A stretch of 5,213 bases of DNA from Prevotellaceae bacterium (lineage in GTDB: Bacteria > Bacteroidota > Bacteroidia > Bacteroidales > Bacteroidaceae). Of this stretch, positions 1-4,326 are shown piece after piece (position 1 is the first letter of the stretch; the number at the start of each line of letters is the position of its first letter). The notes beneath the pieces are model-generated. The model was not told the DNA's origin, made no database searches, and saw only the letters and a program-made list of their open reading frames with translations. Location: assembly GCA_021153165.1 (NCBI GenBank), contig JAGKTZ010000102.1, positions 1-5,213 on the forward strand, given 5' to 3'. The position numbers and the translations under genes are program-made.

Positions 1-8
1 TCCTACAA

Positions 9-40
9 CAAAGGTAAGAACTCGATCTTGAGTTGTCAAT
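9..40 (-). promoter_or_regulatory. Leftward Bacteroidetes-type promoter (proximal)
   Basis: On the minus strand a perfect -7 box TACCTTTG (9-16) is preceded by ATTG (37-40) with a 20-bp spacer. This matches the Bacteroidetes primary-sigma consensus (TTTG, 19-21 bp, TAnnTTTG). Transcription would begin about at the left edge, so the gene it serves lies outside the window. No ATG exists on the minus strand between 1 and 113, consistent with the coding region starting further left. Confidence 0.6.
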
Positions 41-64
41 TCTTATTCCAGATTTCTTGATTTA

Positions 65-79
65 TGCGACTGCGTCGCA
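65..79. other. Short perfect hairpin in the leftward leader
   Basis: TGCGAC (65-70) and GTCGCA (74-79) form a 6-bp stem with a 3-nt loop. It would lie in the 5' leader of transcripts from the two upstream leftward promoters, between them and the proximal one. It could be an operator dyad or an RNA hairpin. No U-tract follows it in the leftward direction, so a terminator is unlikely. Confidence 0.3.
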
Positions 80-87
80 ATCCGCTG

Positions 88-117
88 CAAACTTAGAGTA
101 GTTTTTGTTACTGCAAA
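88..117 (-). promoter_or_regulatory. Leftward Bacteroidetes-type promoter (middle)
   Basis: The minus-strand -7 box TAAGTTTG (88-95) is preceded by TTTG (114-117) at 18 bp, slightly shorter than the usual 19-21. The TTTG is itself the end of the next upstream -7 box, so this site and the distal promoter overlap and could not be occupied together. Its extension TTTGCAG is shared with the distal promoter. Confidence 0.4.
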
Positions 118-144
118 GTTACATCGAGAGCCATTAGTGCCAAA
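114..144 (-). promoter_or_regulatory. Leftward Bacteroidetes-type promoter (distal)
   Basis: On the minus strand TTTG (141-144), a 19-bp spacer, and TAACTTTG (114-121) give a full match to the Bacteroidetes consensus. A transcript would start near 107 and run off the left edge with a leader of at least about 100 nt. It is divergent from the AraC-family gene, making the unseen left-hand gene a plausible target of that regulator (inference). Confidence 0.65.
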
Positions 145-163
145 GAGTAATAGAACTGATAAA

Positions 164-226
164 TTGAGCAAAATCAACTATTATCCGAAATAATCTACTA
201 TATTTGCCTTTGGTTTTGAGCAAAAT
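164..226 (+). repeat. Pair of 11-bp direct repeats, candidate AraC-type operator
   Basis: TTGAGCAAAAT occurs exactly at 164-174 and again at 216-226, 52 bp apart (about five helical turns). The copies flank the candidate -7 box of the AraC-family gene. Relative to a start near 212, the first copy is centred at about -43, a typical activator position, and the second lies just inside the transcript, a typical repressor position. AraC-family proteins usually bind direct repeats, so autoregulation is a reasonable inference. A 5-bp dyad, ATTAT (180-184) and ATAAT (190-194), lies between the copies. Confidence 0.4.
199..206 (+). promoter_or_regulatory. -7 box of the AraC-family gene
   Basis: TATATTTG followed by C fits the Bacteroidetes -7 consensus TAnnTTTG 30 bp before the start codon. 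No TTTG or TTG lies at the expected 19-21 bp upstream, so the promoter is half-consensus. That is compatible with dependence on an activator. Confidence 0.45.
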
Positions 227-235
227 GGAGTAACT

Positions 236-1024
236 ATGTTTTCAAATCTGTGGAATAAGGGAGGTTTTATACTCTGCACCAAAGGTCAGGCAGAACTATC
301 TATCAATGGCGTTAGGCATAATTTTTCACAAGGGGAGGTGTTGGTCATAACACCGCTTGTATTGGTTGGCGAGGTGAGCGTGTCGGAGGAGTTTGCAGCC
401 CTCTCGTTTGTCGATGATTTAAAGACCTACTACGACATCTTCAACCGTATTGCCGACAGCCCGATTCCGTTGATGGTCTATCGTGAACCTATTTGGGAAA
501 TCGAAGTGAACGAGCAACAATATCTTACAAAGCAGTACGCCCATCTTGAGCAACTCACTCATTCTATGTCGGAGTCAGCAAGCGAAAAATCTCGTTCGTT
601 GCTTGATTTTCAGGTGCGACTACTGCGCCAAGAGGCGATGCTGACGGTGGTAAACAGTCGTATAAGGCAGGTTGTGTGGTTGCCTTCCTCGCATAGTCGC
701 GAAGTGGTAGTCTACCGCTTTATCCTCGCCCTGCATAACAACTACCATACCCATCGCTCGGTGGCGTACTATGCAGATATGGCAAACCTCTCAAAGAGCC
801 ATTTCTCGGCTATTGTTAAGCAGACTACAGGTCAGAGTCCATCTGCGTGGATTGCTACCATCACAACTACCTATGCCAAATTTATGCTCGAAAAGGGTTC
901 AATGAATATTAAGCAGATAGCAGAACAACTGAATTTCCCCGAACAATTCACCTTTCGTAAATACTTTAAGCAACATGTGGGGCTTTCGCCCAAACTATAC
1001 CGCGAACAATTTGTGCATAAGTAG
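236..1024 (+). CDS. AraC-family transcriptional regulator
   Basis: This 262-residue protein is a DNA-binding transcription regulator of the AraC/XylS family. Its C-terminal third carries the two helix-turn-helix units of the HTH_18 domain: the first at about residues 174-207 (ending GQSPSAWI), the second at about 222-258, containing IKQIAEQLNF and ending in the family signature YFKQHVGLSPKLYR. Residues 1-65 resemble the strand-rich cupin-like sensor part (GQAELSINGVRHNFSQGEV), and 95-165 look helical, a likely dimerisation region. Compared with typical Bacteroidetes relatives of 280-300 residues, the N terminus is short. The start is supported by GGAG (227-230) five bases upstream and an in-frame stop at 191-193, with no other ATG between. 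The ligand cannot be read from the sequence. Likely targets are its own promoter and the divergent leftward promoters. The only cysteine is C14, so this is not an Ada-type sensor. Confidence 0.9.
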   Translation: MFSNLWNKGGFILCTKGQAELSINGVRHNFSQGEVLVITPLVLVGEVSVSEEFAALSFVDDLKTYYDIFNRIADSPIPLMVYREPIWEIEVNEQQYLTKQYAHLEQLTHSMSESASEKSRSLLDFQVRLLRQEAMLTVVNSRIRQVVWLPSSHSREVVVYRFILALHNNYHTHRSVAYYADMANLSKSHFSAIVKQTTGQSPSAWIATITTTYAKFMLEKGSMNIKQIAEQLNFPEQFTFRKYFKQHVGLSPKLYREQFVHK

Positions 1025-1063
1025 ATGCAATTTGTGTAAATATTATGTGTTTTTAAGACGAAA

Positions 1064-1094
1064 ATTGTTCTGTTCTCCTAATTGGGGATATTTG
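1064..1094 (+). promoter_or_regulatory. Candidate promoter of the alkyltransferase-type gene
   Basis: ATTG (1064-1067), a 19-bp spacer and GATATTTG (1087-1094) differ from the Bacteroidetes consensus at one position in each box. The start would fall near 1101, giving a leader of about 30 nt. This allows expression independent of the AraC-family gene upstream, although no terminator separates the two. Confidence 0.4.
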
Positions 1095-1130
1095 TGCTGG
1101 CAAGTGGATGAAATATAATTAATTATCTCT

Positions 1131-1442
1131 ATGGATGATATTCGCAATAAAGTATTGGGCTCGACCAGTATAACGCCATTTCAGAAACGGGTATATCTCG
1201 CGTTGCTCGATGTGCCGTCGGGTACGACAATCACCTATGGCGAGTTGGCTAAGCGTATAGGTTGCCGTAGTGCGCAGGCTATTGGGCAGGCTCTTCGACG
1301 CAATCCCTTTGCTCCCGAAGTGCCTTGTCATCGTGTGGTGGCGGCAGACGGCTCTTTGGGTGGATATAATGGTGAGCGCAATGGCGAGCAGATTAAATAT
1401 AAGCGAAGGTTGCTGGAGGCTGAAAAACAGAATACACGATAA
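1131..1442 (+). CDS. Short O6-alkylguanine-DNA alkyltransferase-type (MGMT/Ogt) protein
   Basis: This 103-residue protein consists almost only of the DNA-binding, active-site domain of methylated-DNA-protein-cysteine methyltransferases (PF01035), which repair O6-alkylguanine by moving the alkyl group to a protein cysteine. Visible landmarks are TPFQKRVYLAL (15-25), the ITYGELA helix (34-40, Y36 matching human Tyr114), the NP hinge (N58, P59), the active-site PCHRV (65-69, acceptor C66) and E98 in the position of human Glu172. The cysteine is kept, unlike alkyltransferase-like (ATL) proteins, which usually have tryptophan there. The usual N-terminal domain of full-length Ogt/MGMT is absent, so the protein has the size of ATLs. 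By my alignment from memory, the position of the human Arg128 finger is Gln49. No clear Shine-Dalgarno site precedes the ATG, which is common in this phylum. It may be a true transferase or a lesion-sensing ATL-like protein. Confidence 0.85.
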   Translation: MDDIRNKVLGSTSITPFQKRVYLALLDVPSGTTITYGELAKRIGCRSAQAIGQALRRNPFAPEVPCHRVVAADGSLGGYNGERNGEQIKYKRRLLEAEKQNTR

Positions 1443-1519
1443 GTGACAAGGTGATTGTACCAAGCGGATAGAATGAAATATAAAATTATTGCTGTCCGAA
1501 GAACTTTTTTACGTCATAG

Positions 1520-1557
1520 AAAAAGCTGAATTCCATGTTTGGAGTTCAGCTTTTTTT
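1520..1557 (+). terminator. Strong bidirectional intrinsic terminator
   Basis: Positions 1520-1534 pair with 1541-1555 as a 15-bp stem with a single G-T pair and a 6-nt loop (ATGTTT). The stem core is AGCTGAA/TTCAGCT, and a T7 run follows at 1551-1557. On the opposite strand the stem is also followed by a T-run, so it can stop both strands. It would end the alkyltransferase-type transcript about 80 nt after its stop codon and block leftward read-through. Confidence 0.85.
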
Positions 1558-1590
1558 GTTTCGTTGTTAAAAAATATCCTAGAACATGGG

Positions 1591-1619
1591 CAAAAGTACA
1601 CATTTTACCGGACAGCAAT
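1591..1619 (-). promoter_or_regulatory. Orphan leftward promoter-like box
   Basis: On the minus strand ATTG (1616-1619) is followed after 17 bp by a perfect -7 box TACTTTTG (1591-1598). The spacer is shorter than the usual 19-21 bp. It resembles the candidate promoter of the DUF3298 gene (shared ATTGCT, GGTAAAA and GTGTAC blocks). No gene lies downstream, only the hairpin at 1520-1555, so any transcript would be about 65-70 nt. Confidence 0.3.
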
Positions 1620-1701
1620 CGTTCCTATATTTTTTTGGTAATAATATAGCAGATGTCTACAAATCATCCTTACATCAAAGATGTTGTACTCTTATTATTG
1701 T

Positions 1702-1731
1702 AACCACCAATGAGCACTAATTTACACTAAT
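1702..1731. repeat. Three tandem 10-bp repeats
   Basis: Three adjacent decamers read AACCACCAAT, GAGCACTAAT and TTACACTAAT; each ends in the core CAC(C/T)AAT-like sequence and the period is one helical turn. On the minus strand they read ATTAGTG-like units. Similar degenerate strings occur between genes in many genomes in my recollection, but I know of no established function. They lie downstream of the DUF3298 terminator. Confidence 0.5.
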
Positions 1732-1746
1732 GCCTTGCGGGGCATT
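1729..1746. other. Small hairpin beside the decamer repeats
   Basis: AATGCC (1729-1734) and GGCATT (1741-1746) form a 6-bp stem around a 6-nt loop. The string CGGGGCATT here (1738-1746) recurs at 2775-2783, at the end of the LRR reading frame. No T-run follows in either direction. Confidence 0.35.
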
Positions 1747-1767
1747 TGAGACTTCGTGCGACGTAAA

Positions 1768-1790
1768 AGAGGTTTTGTAACAAAACCTCT
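1768..1790 (-). terminator. Intrinsic terminator of the DUF3298 gene
   Basis: AGAGGTTTTG (1768-1777) and CAAAACCTCT (1781-1790) form a perfect 10-bp stem with a 3-nt loop. On the minus strand the hairpin is followed by TTTTA, and it lies 31 nt beyond the DUF3298 stop codon. This fits a leftward Rho-independent terminator. Confidence 0.75.
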
Positions 1791-1820
1791 GAATCTGTAG
1801 TCTTAAAACCTTATGATAAA

Positions 1821-2651
1821 TTATTTTTGATGGGTCAGTTTTTTACCAAAGGGCGTCATGAATTCGGCAATAACGTTGTAGGGGATGGTGCATGTGGGCA
1901 TACCTATGGCATAGGGACCAATGGAGTAGGCACTGAAATGAACCGTAAGTCCTTTTGAGGTAAGCACGGGGAAATTTGCGTAGTCCACCAATTCGCTCTG
2001 TTTACACCAGAAGTCAACGTCACCCTCCTCTTCGTCTGCAAAATATTGCGCTCTGAGGTAATACTCAATCATGGGATTGAGTATTTTTAAACCGTTGGGC
2101 GTAAAAAGGTCTTCCCACGTAATCACCTTTCCATTTGAGCAGTTAAAACTGAGACCAAACTCCCAAGGAAGGCCGTGCGCGCCTCCACCATAATAATATC
2201 CATTAAACTTAAAACTGACGTAGTTGCTTGTTACGGCGATGAACTTTATTTCCTGCTGATAACTATTGCGGATGGTGTATTCGGGGACGTCAGAATAGAC
2301 TTCCAAATTATCTTGGAAGAACTTTCGACCAGCTTTTTCGAGTAACGGGGTGAGGTCAGTGCCTAATGGTGGCAGCTTATAGGTCATGCTGGTGTCATCC
2401 TCTCCTGAGAACGATTCATAAGTGAAGAGTTCGTCAAAAACGTGAGTGCGGATGCTGTCAATAAGTGGGCGCGGACCGCTAATGGGAAAGTCAACGCTGA
2501 TTTTGTAGGTCATGTCCCCATGGCTCAGTTGGGTGTTGTAAGTTTTGACCTTGAAATCCTGACTCTGGTTGAAGTTTAAGAATTGCGCCACTGCCGTTGT
2601 AATGCAGAGCGTGATTAGCAGTAGGGCGATGGTAACGCGGAGTTTATTCAT
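1821..2651 (-). CDS. Secreted DUF3298/RsiV-like protein
   Basis: This 276-residue exported protein has an N-terminal signal peptide: KLR followed by a hydrophobic stretch at 6-20 and likely cleavage after AVA (20-22). There is no lipobox, so it is probably a soluble periplasmic or secreted protein rather than a lipoprotein. After a DUF4163-like part (about 45-150) come the hallmarks of DUF3298 (PF11738): YYYGGGAHG (152-160), ITWEDLF (177-183) and SIGPYAIGMPTCTIPYNVI (243-261). This fold is known from the extracellular part of Bacillus RsiV, an anti-sigma factor that binds lysozyme. Here there is no transmembrane anchor or sigma-binding region, so only the sensor-like domain is shared. Ligand and role are unknown. 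It has its own promoter and terminator and is separate from the kinase operon. The ATG at 2651 gives a complete signal peptide, which supports the start; no Shine-Dalgarno site is evident. Confidence 0.82.
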   Translation of the reverse strand: MNKLRVTIALLLITLCITTAVAQFLNFNQSQDFKVKTYNTQLSHGDMTYKISVDFPISGPRPLIDSIRTHVFDELFTYESFSGEDDTSMTYKLPPLGTDLTPLLEKAGRKFFQDNLEVYSDVPEYTIRNSYQQEIKFIAVTSNYVSFKFNGYYYGGGAHGLPWEFGLSFNCSNGKVITWEDLFTPNGLKILNPMIEYYLRAQYFADEEEGDVDFWCKQSELVDYANFPVLTSKGLTVHFSAYSIGPYAIGMPTCTIPYNVIAEFMTPFGKKLTHQK

Positions 2652-2692
2652 AGTTAAGGGTTCTTGTGATTACGAATTATTTAAGGGGGGCG

Positions 2693-2712
2693 ATGCTTCT
2701 CAGTTGAAGCAT
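2693..2712 (-). other. Hairpin at the 5' end of the DUF3298 transcript
   Basis: ATGCTTC (2693-2699) and GAAGCAT (2706-2712) form a perfect 7-bp stem with a 6-nt loop. It coincides with the predicted 5' end of the leftward transcript, where it could protect the mRNA or act as an operator dyad. A third copy of GAAGCATT lies at 2756-2763. A terminator for the upstream LRR frame is less likely because C-rather than T-rich sequence follows. Confidence 0.4.
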
Positions 2713-2720
2713 TCCTTGTG

Positions 2721-2752
2721 CGAAGGTACACTCTTCTTTTACCATTAGCAAT
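2721..2752 (-). promoter_or_regulatory. Promoter of the DUF3298 gene
   Basis: On the minus strand ATTG (2749-2752) is followed after 20 bp by TACCTTCG (2721-2728), one mismatch from TAnnTTTG. Initiation would be near 2713, giving a leader of about 60 nt before the ATG at 2651. It shares the blocks ATTGCT, GGTAAAA and GTGTAC with the repeat at 1591-1619. Confidence 0.55.
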
Positions 2753-2780
2753 TGCGAAGCATTATTTCTCCTACGGGGCA

Positions 2781-3293
2781 TTACGAAAGTGATTTTACCA
2801 GACAGCAATAGTTCGACTTATTCTTTTTTGGATAGCGCCTTTGTTTGCCGAGATCCATACGTTCAAGGTCGCCCACAATATTCATTCCTTTCCAGTCGAT
2901 ATTGGATTTGTAGGCACTTTCTGCCGCTTTGGGTACATGGATTGTAACCTTCGAGTTTCGGTTGAAAGAACTGCACATCTGCGGTGGTTCGGTGGCGTAA
3001 ATATAGACGTCCTTCAGGTTGTCGCAGTGCAGGAATGCAAATTCGCCAATATACTTAATAGTAGCGGGCAATGCTATTTTTTGCAGGCTGGTACACTTCC
3101 AGAATACGCCCCGTTCGATACGCTCCAGATGTGGAGGCATGATGACTTCCTGCAAACTGGTACATGCGGCGAAACCATCGAAAGGCAGTATGCGCACTTT
3201 TTCGGGAATTTTTATCAATTTGAGTTTTTCGCAATGATGTGCCACGCCATAGGGTTTGAATATGTATGTTATCCGTGTCGTCTGCCCAGTCAA
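2781..3293 (-). CDS. BspA-type leucine-rich-repeat segment, out-of-frame C terminus of the kinase gene
   Basis: This frame encodes about 160 residues of BspA/LRR_5-type leucine-rich repeats (PF13306), found in Bacteroidales surface and host-binding proteins. Counting from a TTG at 3293, three repeats are visible: IPEKVRILPFDGFAACTSL (29-47), the HLERIERGVFWKCTSL unit (55-70) and the ATIKYIGEFAFLHCDNL unit (77-93). The usual closing part follows, with TEPP (101-104), HVPKAAESAYKS (119-130) and WKGMNIVGDL (134-143). The segment has no signal peptide or convincing start of its own, and an in-frame TGA at 3297-3299 closes the frame just upstream. It overlaps the 3' part of the kinase frame by about 240 nt. 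I infer it was the C-terminal domain of one kinase-LRR protein of about 500 residues, separated by a frameshift. Residues 155-170 are encoded by a dispersed repeat also found at 1602-1640. Confidence 0.75.
   Translation of the reverse strand: MTGQTTRITYIFKPYGVAHHCEKLKLIKIPEKVRILPFDGFAACTSLQEVIMPPHLERIERGVFWKCTSLQKIALPATIKYIGEFAFLHCDNLKDVYIYATEPPQMCSSFNRNSKVTIHVPKAAESAYKSNIDWKGMNIVGDLERMDLGKQRRYPKKNKSNYCCLVKSLS
2792..2834. repeat. Second copy of the dispersed promoter-like repeat
   Basis: ATTTTACC, GACAGCAAT and GTTC blocks followed by a T-rich run ending TTTTTTGG match the segment 1602-1640 in order and orientation, with few mismatches over about 40 bp. The inner end also resembles the DUF3298 promoter. 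It overlaps the last codons of the LRR frame. Copies on both sides of the DUF3298 gene make that gene a unit about 1.2 kb long between direct repeats. Confidence 0.5.
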
Positions 3294-4293
3294 AAGTCAC
3301 ACGAACCGAACCACCCACGATCATACACTTTGTGCTGTCGTCTGCTTGGAATCGATAGTATCCATGTGCTAGATAGACGTCGTAGTCAACCTGTTTGAAA
3401 GTCCAACGCACTGATTCTATAAATTCCTTGCCTGTGGTCGTATTACAAAAGAAAAAGGCGATAAGCCCCAGCACAGCCAAAGTGCACGATGCAATTGTAG
3501 AATTGCGAACGACGCGACTGCGATGCAAGATAGCTTCACGTATTTCGCTGGTGCTTTGGAAGCGTTTGCTCTGCTCGTCGTATAGGCATTTTTTCATGAT
3601 GCGCTGATACACTTTGGGCAAGCCTAAGTCTGTCTCGGTGTGGATATATTCCAGCAATTTCCCCACACCATAGATGTCGGTGCTTGTATCGATGGCATCG
3701 TAATCACGTTGTTGCTGTTCGGGTGCGGCAAAGCGAGGCGTGTATCCTGCCGATAGGACATAGTCGTCGGCAAAGGCAAAACCTAAGTCTATCACCTTGA
3801 CATCGTTGTTGATGCGAGTGAGCATCAGGTTTTGTGGTTTCAGGTCGGCGTGTACCATATGTCGCTGATGCATGTGCTCGAGTGCATCAAGCAATTGGCA
3901 AAACATGCGGTCCAAGTTGCGTCGCACGGTGAACCACTCGGGTGCAGCCTTTATCTTGTTGTCGAGTGATGTGCCGCATACATGTTCGCACAATAGGTAT
4001 ATACCCTCTTCATCCTCCACCAGTTGGTGGTATTTCACGATATAGGGCGAGTCGAGCCTTTGTCCCAGGTCGAACTCCTTGTGATAGAGGTTGTAATAGG
4101 TAGGATTATCCTTCAGTTCTGCCTTCAGTCGCTTCATGAAAAACTCCCTACCCTTGATGCTCACTACAAACGTCGACGAAGTGGCTCCCGTCGTATTGAT
4201 GGGGGTCATTCGGTCAAATTGCGTTGCAGGCATTTGTGGTGTGTCTTCGAGAAAGGCTGAATACTCTGTTTCTATATTAGTCTTTTCGCTCAT
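3055..4293 (-). CDS. Membrane-anchored Ser/Thr protein kinase, frame-broken at its C terminus
   Basis: The open frame has 412 codons, of which about 1-340 look genuine. Residues 30-255 form a Hanks-type kinase domain (PF00069) that would transfer phosphate from ATP to proteins in the cytoplasm. Visible motifs are the ATP-anchoring lysine in FFMKRL (K54), the helix-C glutamate (E73), the catalytic loop VHADLKPQN (147-155; D150, K152, N155), the metal-binding DLG (169-171) and APE (190-192). The glycine loop is degenerate (TGATSSTF, 35-42). A transmembrane helix at 267-283 follows, so the remainder should be exported, as in PknB-type sensor kinases. Beyond about residue 335 the frame gives basic, low-similarity sequence, while the +1 frame gives leucine-rich repeats. 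The gene starts 33 bp after the 189-residue gene and is surely cotranscribed with it. Confidence 0.85.
   Translation of the reverse strand: MSEKTNIETEYSAFLEDTPQMPATQFDRMTPINTTGATSSTFVVSIKGREFFMKRLKAELKDNPTYYNLYHKEFDLGQRLDSPYIVKYHQLVEDEEGIYLLCEHVCGTSLDNKIKAAPEWFTVRRNLDRMFCQLLDALEHMHQRHMVHADLKPQNLMLTRINNDVKVIDLGFAFADDYVLSAGYTPRFAAPEQQQRDYDAIDTSTDIYGVGKLLEYIHTETDLGLPKVYQRIMKKCLYDEQSKRFQSTSEIREAILHRSRVVRNSTIASCTLAVLGLIAFFFCNTTTGKEFIESVRWTFKQVDYDVYLAHGYYRFQADDSTKCMIVGGSVRVTFDWADDTDNIHIQTLWRGTSLRKTQIDKNSRKSAHTAFRWFRRMYQFAGSHHASTSGAYRTGRILEVYQPAKNSIARYY
3260..3299 (-). other. Site of frame break between kinase and LRR domain
   Basis: The kinase frame is needed upstream of the TGA at 3297-3299 that closes the LRR frame, and LRR-type sequence begins at about 3260 (FKPYGVAHHC). 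The shift must therefore lie between. Loss of one base or gain of two would fuse the domains. I see no convincing slippery heptamer, so a mutation or sequencing error is more likely than programmed frameshifting. Confidence 0.7.
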
Positions 4294-4326
4294 GATATCA
4301 TGCAGTCCGTTGCCGTATATGAAAAT

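Larger units (their letters stand above)
1488..1619. mobile_element. 132-bp inverted-repeat element, MITE-like or IS remnant
   Basis: ATTGCTGTCCG (1488-1498) and its exact reverse complement CGGACAGCAAT (1609-1619) bound a 132-bp segment with no coding capacity and a strong hairpin in the middle. Perfect 11-bp terminal inverted repeats around a short non-coding core suggest a miniature inverted-repeat element or the fused ends of an insertion sequence. I see no target-site duplication (left flank ends AAATT, right flank begins CGTTCC), so the call is tentative. A near copy of the right end recurs at 2792-2834. I have an impression of similar termini in Bacteroidales insertion sequences but cannot name a family. 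Confidence 0.4.
1443..1820. other. 378-bp intergenic region without a convincing gene
   Basis: Convergent transcription meets here: the alkyltransferase-type gene from the left and the DUF3298 gene from the right. The region holds an inverted-repeat-bounded element, a strong bidirectional terminator, an orphan leftward promoter-like box, a triple 10-bp repeat and the DUF3298 terminator, each listed separately. An 18-codon frame (1473-1529) spans the left inverted repeat but has no sign of being expressed. A further 5-bp hairpin (ACATC 1672-1676, GATGT 1680-1684) is probably chance. Confidence 0.7.

Noticed and set aside
1007..1036. CAATTTGTG repeated 21 bp apart across the AraC stop codon
   Set aside because: Short, AT-rich and partly coding; likely chance.
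1119..1463. 114-codon minus-strand frame opposite the alkyltransferase-type gene
   Set aside because: It is fully antisense to a gene with clear catalytic motifs and resembles no protein family I recognise.
1473..1529. 18-codon frame spanning the left inverted repeat
   Set aside because: Too short, without a ribosome binding site, and explained by the repeat sequence.
3220..3299. Programmed ribosomal frameshift in the kinase-LRR gene
   Set aside because: The required shift is +1 and I see no slippery codon pair, internal ribosome-site stimulator or stop codon at the shift point; an indel is simpler.
2841..3398. 185-codon plus-strand frame
   Set aside because: It lies opposite the LRR and kinase coding sequence, has no domain signature, and is a complement shadow.
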